The notes under the pieces are model-generated. The model was given only the letters and a program-made list of their open reading frames with translations, made no database searches and was not told the origin of the DNA. 60,723 nucleotides of DNA from Alistipes sp. (GTDB taxonomy: Bacteria; Bacteroidota; Bacteroidia; Bacteroidales; Rikenellaceae), in assembly GCA_020026375.1 (NCBI GenBank), contig JAHHQN010000013.1, forward strand, positions 1-60,723. The letters are read 5' to 3'. Position numbers and translations under genes: made by a program. Every line of letters begins with the position of its first letter. Position 1 is the stretch's first letter. Shown piece by piece: positions 47,372-54,684 of this stretch.

Positions 47372-47641
47372 ATGAGCCGTTCATTAAAAAAAGGACCGTT
47401 TATTGACCCCAAGCTCGAGTCGAAGGTAATCGCTCAGGCAGAAAGCAATAAGAAGTCGGTCATCAAAACATGGTCGCGTGCAAGCATGATCTCTCCCGAT
47501 TTCGTCGGTCAGACTGTAGCCGTTCACAACGGTAACAAGTTCATTCCGGTGTATGTAACAGAGAATATGGTAGGACACAAACTCGGTGAGTTCGCTCCCA
47601 CTCGTAACTTCCGCGGTCACTCAGGTAACAAGAAAAAGTAG
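47372..47641 (+). CDS. rpsS: 30S ribosomal protein S19
   Basis: 89 aa. Binds S13 and 16S rRNA in the head. SRSLKKGPFIDPKL start and HKLGEFAPTRNFRGHSG end are diagnostic. Confidence 0.97.
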   Translation: MSRSLKKGPFIDPKLESKVIAQAESNKKSVIKTWSRASMISPDFVGQTVAVHNGNKFIPVYVTENMVGHKLGEFAPTRNFRGHSGNKKK

Positions 47642-47647
47642 TAGAAA

Positions 47648-48061
47648 ATGGGTGCAAGAAGAAAACATATTAAAGCCGTTCAGATGAAGGCTGAGAAGAA
47701 GCAGAAGGCTATCGCTGTTCTGCGTGATTGCCCTACCTCACCCCGTAAGATGCGCCTCGTTGCCGACATCATCCGCGGTGTGGAGATTAACAAGGCATTG
47801 GGCATCCTTCATTTCTCGAAGAAGGAAGCGTCGATTCGTATGGAGAAACTCCTCAAGTCGGCTATTGCCAACTGGGAGGCAAAGAACGAGGGCGAGCGTC
47901 TCGAAGATGCACAGCTTTGCGTTAAGGAAGTGTTCGTTGACTGTGGTCGCATCCTGAAGCGTATTCAGCCTGCTCCCCAGGGCCGCGCTCACCGCATTCG
48001 TAAGCGTTCGAACCACGTTACGATCGTAGTTGATAAAATGGTAACCGTAGAAAATAAGTAA
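47648..48061 (+). CDS. rplV: 50S ribosomal protein L22
   Basis: 137 aa. The extended hairpin that lines the exit tunnel is at RILKRIQPAPQGRAHRIRKR. Six nt after rpsS; its stop lies 1 nt before rpsC. Confidence 0.96.
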   Translation: MGARRKHIKAVQMKAEKKQKAIAVLRDCPTSPRKMRLVADIIRGVEINKALGILHFSKKEASIRMEKLLKSAIANWEAKNEGERLEDAQLCVKEVFVDCGRILKRIQPAPQGRAHRIRKRSNHVTIVVDKMVTVENK

Positions 48062-48062
48062 G

Positions 48063-48839
48063 ATGGGACAGAAAGTAAATCCGATAGCAAATCGTCTTGG
48101 TATCATCCGTGGTTGGGATTCCAACTGGTTCGGTGGTAAGGACTTCTCTGACAAGCTCGTCGAGGACGCAAAGATTCGTAAGTACCTGAATGTCCGTCTG
48201 GCTAAGGCAAGCATCTCGAAGATCATCATCGAGCGTACCCTCAAGCTGGTTACCGTAACCATCTCTACCGCTCGTCCCGGTATCATCATCGGTAAGGGTG
48301 GTCAGGAAGTTGACAAGTTGAAGGAGGAGCTGAAGAAGCTCACCGGCAAGGAAATCCAGATCAATATCTTCGAGGTAAAGCGTCCCGAGGTTGACGCCGT
48401 TATCGTAGGTCAGAACATCGCCCGCCAGCTGGAGGGTCGTGTATCGTTCCGCCGCGCAGTCAAGATGGCCGTTGCTTCGACCATGAGAATGGGCGCCGAG
48501 GGTATCAAGATCCAGGTTTCGGGCCGTGTAGGCGGTGCCGAGATGGCACGCAGCGAGACTGTAAAAGAGGGACGTATTCCTTTGCACACCTTCCGTGCAG
48601 ACGTTGATTACTGCCTGACTGAGGCACTCACCAAGGTGGGTATCCTCGGTGTTAAGGTTTGGATTTGCCAGGGTACCGTTTATGGCAAGCGCGACCTTTT
48701 CGAGATTGCAGGTGCTTCGGCACACAATGCAGCAGGTGCAGAGCACAACGAGCGCGGTGGTCGCGGTAACCGTGGCGAGCGTCGCGGCGGTCGCAACAGA
48801 GGCGGTCGCAGAGGTGAGCGTCGTAACAACAATCAGTAG
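48063..48839 (+). CDS. rpsC: 30S ribosomal protein S3 with Arg/Gly-rich tail
   Basis: 258 aa, longer than the about 230-aa E. coli protein. KH domain with the GxxG loop IIIGKGGQ. The C-terminal about 30 residues (from HNERGGRGNRGERRGG) are RGG-like repeats, probably disordered and RNA-binding; similar basic tails occur in other Bacteroidota S3 proteins. Confidence 0.97.
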   Translation: MGQKVNPIANRLGIIRGWDSNWFGGKDFSDKLVEDAKIRKYLNVRLAKASISKIIIERTLKLVTVTISTARPGIIIGKGGQEVDKLKEELKKLTGKEIQINIFEVKRPEVDAVIVGQNIARQLEGRVSFRRAVKMAVASTMRMGAEGIKIQVSGRVGGAEMARSETVKEGRIPLHTFRADVDYCLTEALTKVGILGVKVWICQGTVYGKRDLFEIAGASAHNAAGAEHNERGGRGNRGERRGGRNRGGRRGERRNNNQ

Positions 48840-48869
48840 TAAGTAGGACCTTTTTAAAGCAAAACAAAC

Positions 48870-49298
48870 ATGTTACAGCCGAAAAAGACCAAATTTAGAA
48901 GAATGCAGAAAGGCCGTATGAAGGGTTTGGCTCAGAGAGGAAACGAGCTTGCATACGGATCGTTCGCAATTAAGGCACTTGAATCGACTTGGATCACAGG
49001 TCGTCAGATAGAGGCAGCACGTCAGGCGATTACCCGTTACATGAAGCGTGAGGGTCAGCTTTGGATTCGCATCTTCCCTGACAAACCCATCACCAAGAAG
49101 CCCGCTGAGGTTCGTATGGGTAAGGGTAAAGGTAATCCCGAAGGTTTCGTAGCGCCTGTTACCCCCGGCCGTATTCTCTTCGAGGCAGAGGGTGTACCCT
49201 TGGCAGTTGCTCAGGAGGCATTGCGTCTGGGTGCTCAGAAGTTGCCTATCACAACCAAGTTTATCGTAAGACGTGACTACGTCGAAACCACAATTTAA
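48870..49298 (+). CDS. rplP: 50S ribosomal protein L16
   Basis: 142 aa. A-site protein of the 50S. MLQPKKTKFRRMQKGRMKG start; RMGKGKGNPEGFVAPVTPGR holds the Arg hydroxylated in some bacteria. Confidence 0.97.
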   Translation: MLQPKKTKFRRMQKGRMKGLAQRGNELAYGSFAIKALESTWITGRQIEAARQAITRYMKREGQLWIRIFPDKPITKKPAEVRMGKGKGNPEGFVAPVTPGRILFEAEGVPLAVAQEALRLGAQKLPITTKFIVRRDYVETTI

Positions 49299-49309
49299 GG
49301 AAATTCAAG

Positions 49310-49504
49310 ATGAAAAGTGCAGAAATTAAAGATCTTTCGATCAAGGACCTCGAGGAGCGCATCGAGGCTGAGAAGGCTCAGCTCTCGAAGCTGAAGGTTC
49401 AGCATGCGGTATCTTCCATCGAGAATACTTCGATCCTTAAGAAAAATCGCAGAGACATAGCTCGTATGCTGACAATTCTGCGTCAAAAAAACGCTAATAA
49501 GTAG
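49310..49504 (+). CDS. rpmC: 50S ribosomal protein L29
   Basis: 64 aa two-helix protein at the tunnel exit. KSAEIKDLSIKDLEERIEAE and the RRDIARMLTILRQK end are typical. Confidence 0.95.
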   Translation: MKSAEIKDLSIKDLEERIEAEKAQLSKLKVQHAVSSIENTSILKKNRRDIARMLTILRQKNANK

Positions 49505-49512
49505 TAAGAATT

Positions 49513-49764
49513 ATGGAAAGAAATCTTAGAAAAGAGCGTATCGGAATGGTTGTCAGCAACAAGATGGAGAAGACCATTGTGGTTGCGGTAGCACGTAAGG
49601 TGAAGCACCCCATTTACGGTAAGTTCGTCAACAAGACAACCAAGTTTGTAGCCGAGGCCACCGAGGAGTGCCACGAGGGCGACACCGTTCGCATCATGGA
49701 GACTCGTCCCTTGAGCAAGACCAAGCGTTGGAGATTAGTACAAATCATTGAAAGAGCTAAGTAG
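49513..49764 (+). CDS. rpsQ: 30S ribosomal protein S17
   Basis: 83 aa OB-fold protein. GMVVSNKMEKTIVVAVARKV and ETRPLSKTKRWRLVQIIERA fit the family fully. Its stop is 2 nt from rplN. Confidence 0.96.
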   Translation: MERNLRKERIGMVVSNKMEKTIVVAVARKVKHPIYGKFVNKTTKFVAEATEECHEGDTVRIMETRPLSKTKRWRLVQIIERAK

Positions 49765-49766
49765 TT

Positions 49767-50132
49767 ATGATACAACAGGAAAGTAGACTCGTAGTAGCTG
49801 ACAACAGCGGTGCAAAGGAAGTGCTTTGTATCCGCGTGCTCGGCGGCACGAAGCGTCGTTACGCATCGATTGGCGACAAAATCGTCGTTTCGGTGAAGAG
49901 CGCATCTCCGTCGGGTGATGTGAAGAAGGGCTCGGTATCGAAGGCTGTCGTTGTTCGCACGACAAAGGAAATCAGACGCGCCAACGGTTCGTACATTCGT
50001 TTCGACGACAACGCCGTGGTGCTCCTTAACAACCAGGGTGAAATGCGCGGTACTCGTATCTTCGGTCCCGTGGCTCGTGAGCTGCGTGACAAGTATATGA
50101 AGATCATCTCCCTCGCACCCGAAGTATTGTAA
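49767..50132 (+). CDS. rplN: 50S ribosomal protein L14
   Basis: 121 aa. Interface protein and target of the silencing factor RsfS. MIQQESRLVVADNSGAKEVL start, GTRIFGPVARELRDKYMKI near the end. First gene of the classical spc set. Confidence 0.97.
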   Translation: MIQQESRLVVADNSGAKEVLCIRVLGGTKRRYASIGDKIVVSVKSASPSGDVKKGSVSKAVVVRTTKEIRRANGSYIRFDDNAVVLLNNQGEMRGTRIFGPVARELRDKYMKIISLAPEVL

Positions 50133-50152
50133 TCATAAATAACATTTCGGAT

Positions 50153-50476
50153 ATGTCAGTTAAATTACATATTAAGAAAGGGGATATGGTTCGCGTCATC
50201 GCCGGTGATAGCAAGAATAAGGAGGGTAAGGTACTCTCGGTAGACGTTGAGAAGCAGCGTGCTATCGTAGAGGGTCTCAACCTCTGCAAGAAGGCTACCA
50301 AGCCCAGCGCACAGAATCCCCAGGGCGGAATCATCGAGATGGAGGCTCCGATTCACGTCTCAAACCTTCAGGTCATTGATCCCGCCAGCGGCAAACCTAC
50401 CAAGATTGGTCGCAAGCTCAATGAGAATGGTAAATTAGTTCGTTACGCTAAAAAGTCAGGGGAGGAGATCAAATAA
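50153..50476 (+). CDS. rplX: 50S ribosomal protein L24
   Basis: 107 aa assembly-initiating protein. KOW motif KKGDMVRVIAGDSKNKEGKV. The stop codon TAA shares its last A with the rplE ATG (TAATG), implying coupled translation. Confidence 0.96.
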   Translation: MSVKLHIKKGDMVRVIAGDSKNKEGKVLSVDVEKQRAIVEGLNLCKKATKPSAQNPQGGIIEMEAPIHVSNLQVIDPASGKPTKIGRKLNENGKLVRYAKKSGEEIK

Positions 50477-51039
50477 TGGCATACGTACCTACACTCAAGA
50501 CACAGTATAAGGAGCAGATTATTGCTGCCCTTATGAAGGAGTTCGGTTACTCTAGCATCATGCAGTGCCCGAAGCTCACCAAAATCGTTATCAACCAGGG
50601 AATGGGCCAGGCTGTTGCCGATAAGAAACTTATCGACGTGGCACAGGAGGAGCTCTCTCAGATTGCAGGTCAGAAAGCCGTTCAGACTCGTTCTCGCAAG
50701 GATATCTCTAACTTCAAGCTGCGTAAGGGTATGCCCATCGGCGTACGTGTAACCTTGCGCGACAACAAGATGTATGAGTTCCTCGAGCGTTTGATCGCAG
50801 TTGCTCTCCCCCGTATCCGCGATTTCAAGGGTATCAACGAGAAGTTCGACGGCCAGGGTAACTACACCCTCGGTATCTCGGAGCAGATCATCTTCCCCGA
50901 AATCGATATCGACAAGATCACCAAGATTTTCGGTATGGAGATTACTTTCGTAACCACCGCCAAGACTGACGAGGAGGCTTATGCATTGCTCCGTGAGTTC
51001 GGTCTTCCTTTCAAGAACGCTAAAAAGAACAACAACTAA
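50476..51039 (+). CDS. rplE: 50S ribosomal protein L5
   Basis: 187 aa. Binds 5S rRNA in the central protuberance. TRSRKDISNFKLRKGMPIGV and PRIRDFKGINEKFDGQGNY are diagnostic. Four nt before rpsN. Confidence 0.97.
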   Translation: MAYVPTLKTQYKEQIIAALMKEFGYSSIMQCPKLTKIVINQGMGQAVADKKLIDVAQEELSQIAGQKAVQTRSRKDISNFKLRKGMPIGVRVTLRDNKMYEFLERLIAVALPRIRDFKGINEKFDGQGNYTLGISEQIIFPEIDIDKITKIFGMEITFVTTAKTDEEAYALLREFGLPFKNAKKNNN

Positions 51040-51042
51040 GCT

Positions 51043-51339
51043 ATGGCAAAAGAATCAATGAAGGCACGCGAGGTAAAGCGTGTAAAGCTTGCCAACCGTT
51101 ACGCCCACAAGCGTGAGGAGATTGCAGCAAAGTTGAAGAGTGGTGAGATTGACCACGAGGAGGCATGGGTGGCATTGTCAAAGTTGCCCCGCAACTCCAA
51201 TCCCATTCGCCAGCACAACCGTTGCAAGCTCACCGGTCGTCCCAAGGGATATATGCGTCAGTTCGGTATCAGCCGTATCCAGTTCCGCGAGATGGCTTCT
51301 AACGGTCTGATTCCCGGCGTTACCAAGGCCAGCTGGTAG
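51043..51339 (+). CDS. rpsN: 30S ribosomal protein S14 (zinc-free long form)
   Basis: 98 aa, the long form without the CxxC pairs (only one Cys, in RQHNRCKLTGRPKGYMRQFG), so it needs no zinc. Starts MAKESMKAREVKRVKLANRY and ends IPGVTKASW. It normally lies directly before rpsH, but here a 701-bp non-coding block follows. Confidence 0.97.
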   Translation: MAKESMKAREVKRVKLANRYAHKREEIAAKLKSGEIDHEEAWVALSKLPRNSNPIRQHNRCKLTGRPKGYMRQFGISRIQFREMASNGLIPGVTKASW

Positions 51340-51353
51340 TAGATGTATGCGGC

Positions 51354-51586
51354 AAGGAAAACCCTTGGAAAAGGGTCTCCTTGACCGTTACCTTTCAACA
51401 AGTCTTAATTCTCTGAGGGTGATTCATTGCCCACGGAGCTGACGGTTGCAGGGTGCCTATATTATATAGGTGTCGCGCACCGCTCTCGCAGGAGATAAGG
51501 CTGATACGGGTGTTTGACCCGGTAGATATGTCACAATGTCGGGGAAAGTGCCGCCGCAAGCGGTAACTTCCCGGCTGCGAGACATT
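51354..51586 (+). ncRNA. Candidate structured RNA, family unknown
   Basis: Consecutive stems: AAGGA-aa-ACCCTT-ggaa-AAGGGT-c-TCCTT (51354-51382); ACCGT with ACGGT (about 51384/51442); GGTGC plus CCTATAT-t-ATATAGG closed by GCACC (51452-51481); CGGGT-gtttg-ACCCG (51507-51521); and a long arm AATGTC ... GACATT (51535-51586) capped by CCGC-cgcaa-GCGG. I compared it by eye with RNase P RNA, tmRNA, SRP RNA, 6S RNA and group II introns and found no match. It lies just past rpsN on the coding strand, so it would be made by read-through from the operon. Confidence 0.5.
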
Positions 51587-51670
51587 ATCGAAAAGTCGGA
51601 CATTTGGTTACAAAAATTCCATCACACAACAGATACGCTGTTCGTGGGACGGTTTTGAAACAGATTGTAC

Positions 51671-51706
51671 GGAAAAGTTGCTTCACCGATGAAGCGATAC
51701 TTTTTC
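51671..51706 (+). terminator. Terminator-like stem after the candidate RNA
   Basis: GAAAAGTTGCTTC pairs with GAAGCGATACTTTTTC (small bulge), then TCGTGTAATTTG. The T-run is inside the stem, so termination may be partial. Similar stem on the opposite strand. Confidence 0.5.
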
Positions 51707-51777
51707 GTGTAATTTGTCTTCATAAAACCCCCTCCCCGACCCCCGGAATCGGTTGCTCGTCATGGATTTTTGTGCAG

Positions 51778-51813
51778 ACAGATGTTAGCTTCTTACGGGT
51801 CGCTAACATTTCT
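51778..51813. repeat. Inverted repeat upstream of the rpsH promoter
   Basis: CAGA-TGTTAGC and GCTAACA-TTTCTG with a 12-nt loop; perfect core of 8 bp (ATGTTAGC/GCTAACAT). It could be a regulator site or a further RNA stem. Confidence 0.45.
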
Positions 51814-51869
51814 GCGTAAGCAACGGAGTGTTAAATTAACGCTAAATTGCTACAAATAAGGCCGATAAA

Positions 51870-51900
51870 TTGGCAGATTGGGAAAAAATCGCTATATTTG
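51870..51900 (+). promoter_or_regulatory. Internal promoter for rpsH-rplQ
   Basis: TTGG at 51870, 20-nt spacer, TATATTTG (51893-51900): an exact Bacteroidota promoter. Start near 51907. The leader of about 134 nt contains AAACCC (51910-51915) pairing with GGGTTT near 51988-51993, enclosing GC-rich stems, so it could hold a ribosomal-protein control site. Confidence 0.8.
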
Positions 51901-52040
51901 CGCGCTTTAAAACCCGTGCGTGCGTAGGTGCAGGCGTGTGAGGGCGCTCCCGCGTGAGGGTCCGCAATACTGCAATGTGGTGCGTAAGGGTTTGAAAACA
52001 AATCATTTAACTAATTATTAATTTTAACTTCTTTTTCGTT

Positions 52041-52439
52041 ATGACTGATCCCATTTCGGACTTTCTGACCAGAATTAGAAACGCAGTGAAAGCCAACCAC
52101 AAGGTGGTTGAAGCTCCTGGCTCTAAAATTAAGCAGGAAATCACTAAGATTCTCTTCGAGCAGGGTTACATCCTCGCTTACAAATTCGACACCGACGAGA
52201 AGGGCCACCCCACCATCAAAATCGCTTTGAAGTGGGACGCTGCCACCAAGTCGAACGCCATCAAGAACCTTAAGCGTGTGAGCCGTCCCGGTTTGCGCCG
52301 TTACGCTTCGGTAGCTGACATGCCCCGCGTGATGAACGGTCTGGGTATCTCGATCCTCTCGACTTCGAAGGGTGTGATGACCGACGCCAAGGCTCGCAAG
52401 GAGAACGTCGGCGGTGAGATTCTCTGCAACATTTACTAG
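52041..52439 (+). CDS. rpsH: 30S ribosomal protein S8
   Basis: 132 aa. DPISDFLTRIRNAVKANHKV start, PRVMNGLGISILSTSKGVMT end. S8 is the autoregulator of the spc operon in E. coli. Here it heads the second half after the insertion, behind its own promoter and a structured leader. Confidence 0.97.
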   Translation: MTDPISDFLTRIRNAVKANHKVVEAPGSKIKQEITKILFEQGYILAYKFDTDEKGHPTIKIALKWDAATKSNAIKNLKRVSRPGLRRYASVADMPRVMNGLGISILSTSKGVMTDAKARKENVGGEILCNIY

Positions 52440-52466
52440 TAGAAATTTTTTAAACAAGAACACACA

Positions 52467-53054
52467 ATGTCAAGAATTGGTAAATTACCTGTAAACTTGC
52501 CCGCCGGTGTGACAGTTACTGTTTCACCCGCCAACGTGGTAAGCGTGAAAGGGCCTCTTGGAGAGTTGAGCCAGAAGGTTGACTCTGACATCAAAGTCGA
52601 GGTCGGTACTCACAAGGACACTCACACCGGTGAGGAGATTCCCGCAGTATTGGTATCGCGCCCCACTAATCAGCCTCGTCACCGCTCGCTCCACGGTTTG
52701 TACCGTGCGTTGATCAACAACATGGTTATCGGTGTTTCGAAGGGTTACGAAATCAAGCAGGAGCTTGTAGGTGTAGGTTTCAAGGCCGAAGTGAAGGGTC
52801 AGGTTCTCGAGATGAACCTCGGTTACTCTCACGATACCCACTTCCTGTTGCCCGCAGAGGTTACCGCTACCGCTGTAACCGAGAAGAAGGGTTACCCCAT
52901 CGTAACATTCAAGTCAATCGACAAGCAGCTCATCGGTCAGGTCGCAGCCAAGATGCGTACCCTCCGCAAGCCTGAGCCTTACAAGGGTAAGGGTATCAAG
53001 TTCGTCGGCGAGCAGATTCGTCGCAAGGCTGGTAAGTCTGCTGGTGCCAAATAG
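52467..53054 (+). CDS. rplF: 50S ribosomal protein L6
   Basis: 195 aa with two repeated L6 domains; EPYKGKGIKFVGEQIRRKAG is the diagnostic end. 27 nt after rpsH. Confidence 0.97.
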   Translation: MSRIGKLPVNLPAGVTVTVSPANVVSVKGPLGELSQKVDSDIKVEVGTHKDTHTGEEIPAVLVSRPTNQPRHRSLHGLYRALINNMVIGVSKGYEIKQELVGVGFKAEVKGQVLEMNLGYSHDTHFLLPAEVTATAVTEKKGYPIVTFKSIDKQLIGQVAAKMRTLRKPEPYKGKGIKFVGEQIRRKAGKSAGAK

Positions 53055-53072
53055 TATTAAAACACTGAAATT

Positions 53073-53435
53073 ATGTCACTGAACAAGATAGAAAGAAGAG
53101 AGAGGATTAAGATGCGTATCCGCAAGATCGTGAGCGGTACCGCAGCACAGCCTCGAATGACTGTATTCCGTAGCAACAAGCAGATCTACGTACAGTTTAT
53201 TGATGACCTTGCAGGTGTTACTCTCGCTACCGCTTCGTCGATGGACAAGGAGGTTGCCGAAGCAGCTGCCGGCAAGAACAAGTCGGATATCGCTGCCCTG
53301 GTAGGTAAGCTCGCTGCCGAGCGCGCCGCTGCAAAGGGCATCACCACCGTAGCTTTCGATCGTAACGGCTACCTGTATCACGGAAGAGTTAAACAGCTGG
53401 CCGAAGCAGCACGCGAAGGCGGACTTAAATTCTAA
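53073..53435 (+). CDS. rplR: 50S ribosomal protein L18
   Basis: 120 aa, carries 5S rRNA. RIRKIVSGTAAQPRMTVFRS and FDRNGYLYHGRVKQLAEAAR are typical. Confidence 0.96.
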   Translation: MSLNKIERRERIKMRIRKIVSGTAAQPRMTVFRSNKQIYVQFIDDLAGVTLATASSMDKEVAEAAAGKNKSDIAALVGKLAAERAAAKGITTVAFDRNGYLYHGRVKQLAEAAREGGLKF

Positions 53436-53440
53436 TCATT

Positions 53441-53959
53441 ATGTCAAACAACAACATAAAGAAAGTACGCACAAGCGACCTCGAGCTCAAAGACAGACTC
53501 GTTAGCATCAATCGTGTTACCAAGGTAACCAAGGGAGGTCGTACATTCACCTTTGCCGCCATTGTCGTTGTAGGTAACGAGAACGGTGTCGTAGGTTATG
53601 GCCTGGGTAAGGCTTCGGAGGTTCAGGCTGCCATCGCCAAGGGCGTGGAGGATGCCAAGAAGAACCTGGTTAAGATTCCCGTTATCAACGGTACTATCCC
53701 TCACAAGCAGACTTTCCGTTACAGCGGTTCGGAGGTGATGATTCGCCCCGCAGCTCCCGGTACCGGTGTTATCGCCGGTGGTGCAATGCGTGCCGTAATG
53801 GAGACTCTGGGTGTCAAGAACGTGTTGGCAAAGAGCCACGGTTCGTCGAACCCCCACAACCTGGTTAAGGCTACTATCGGTGCACTCTGCGAGCTGCGTG
53901 ACGCTTACAGCGTGGCTAAGGTGAGAGGCATCTCGATGGATCAGGTGTTTAACGGTTAA
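53441..53959 (+). CDS. rpsE: 30S ribosomal protein S5
   Basis: 172 aa. Double-stranded-RNA-binding-like N-domain with KVTKGGRTFTFAAIVVVGNE; C-domain AAPGTGVIAGGAMRAVMETL. Fidelity protein of the 30S. Confidence 0.97.
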   Translation: MSNNNIKKVRTSDLELKDRLVSINRVTKVTKGGRTFTFAAIVVVGNENGVVGYGLGKASEVQAAIAKGVEDAKKNLVKIPVINGTIPHKQTFRYSGSEVMIRPAAPGTGVIAGGAMRAVMETLGVKNVLAKSHGSSNPHNLVKATIGALCELRDAYSVAKVRGISMDQVFNG

Positions 53960-53980
53960 TCCTAAATTATCCCAAGAACA

Positions 53981-54169
53981 ATGGCAAGATTGAAAATTAC
54001 ACAGATTAAGAGCCGTATCGGTGCCGACAAGCGTCAGTGCGCCAACCTCGATGCTCTTGGTTTGAAGAAAATCAATGCGAGCGTAGAGCATGATGATTCG
54101 GTAATCATCAAAGGTATGATTGCGCGCGTGAAGCACCTCGTTAAAGTAGAGGAGGTAGCTGCCGAGTAA
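53981..54169 (+). CDS. rpmD: 50S ribosomal protein L30
   Basis: 62 aa. RLKITQIKSRIGADKRQCAN and LGLKKINASVEHDDSVIIKG match the family. Between rpsE and rplO as usual. Confidence 0.95.
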   Translation: MARLKITQIKSRIGADKRQCANLDALGLKKINASVEHDDSVIIKGMIARVKHLVKVEEVAAE

Positions 54170-54216
54170 GGCGGCTCGCAGAATAAGTTTAACTGCAAAT
54201 TGAAGATTTCTAAACA

Positions 54217-54663
54217 ATGGAACTCAATAATCTGAAACCCGCTAAGGGTTCTACTCACCACGACAAGCGTATCGCACGTGGTGCAGGTTCGGGTCACGGT
54301 GGCACCGCTACCCGTGGTCACAAGGGTGCGCAGTCGCGCTCGGGTTACTCTCGCAAGTTGGGCTTCGAAGGTGGTCAGATGCCTTTGCAGCGCCGTCTTC
54401 CCAAGTTCGGTTTCACTAACTTGAAGAGAGTAGAATTCAAGGCAATCAACCTCTCGACCCTCGAGGAACTGGCTGCCAAGAAGTCGCTTACAGAGATTTC
54501 GGCAGAGACTCTCGTTGCTGCAGGTTTCATCTCGTCGAAGGACAAGGTGAAGGTATTGGGTAACGGTGAACTCACCCGCGCTCTGGCTGTAAAGGCCCAT
54601 GCTTTCTCGAAGAAGGCTGAGGAGGCTATCGTTGCAGCCGGCGGTAGCGTCGAAAAACTGTAG
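54217..54663 (+). CDS. rplO: 50S ribosomal protein L15
   Basis: 148 aa. NLKPAKGSTHHDKRIARGAG start (usual KRvGRG.GsG variant) and GFEGGQMPLQRRLPKFGF centre. 47 nt after rpmD. Confidence 0.96.
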   Translation: MELNNLKPAKGSTHHDKRIARGAGSGHGGTATRGHKGAQSRSGYSRKLGFEGGQMPLQRRLPKFGFTNLKRVEFKAINLSTLEELAAKKSLTEISAETLVAAGFISSKDKVKVLGNGELTRALAVKAHAFSKKAEEAIVAAGGSVEKL

Positions 54664-54684
54664 GAACCTTAGATATTCAAAAAT

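Larger units (their letters stand above)
51340..52040 (+). other. 701-bp non-coding block inside the spc operon
   Basis: No coding frame is convincing (one 71-codon frame at 51604-51819 covers hairpins). Three zones: a chain of hairpins (51354-51586), a terminator-like stem (51671-51706) and further stem (51778-51813), and a complete promoter (51870-51900) with a structured leader before rpsH. No transposase remnant, target-site duplication or tRNA was seen. Confidence 0.6.

Noticed and set aside
51340..51720. Group II intron, RNase P RNA, tmRNA, SRP RNA or 6S RNA in the rpsN-rpsH gap
   Set aside because: None of the diagnostic motifs (domain V, GAGGAAAGUCC, tmRNA ends, GGAAGCAG-type SRP loop) were found by eye.
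51604..51819. 71-codon frame in the rpsN-rpsH gap
   Set aside because: It spans two hairpins, has no start signal and no recognisable composition.
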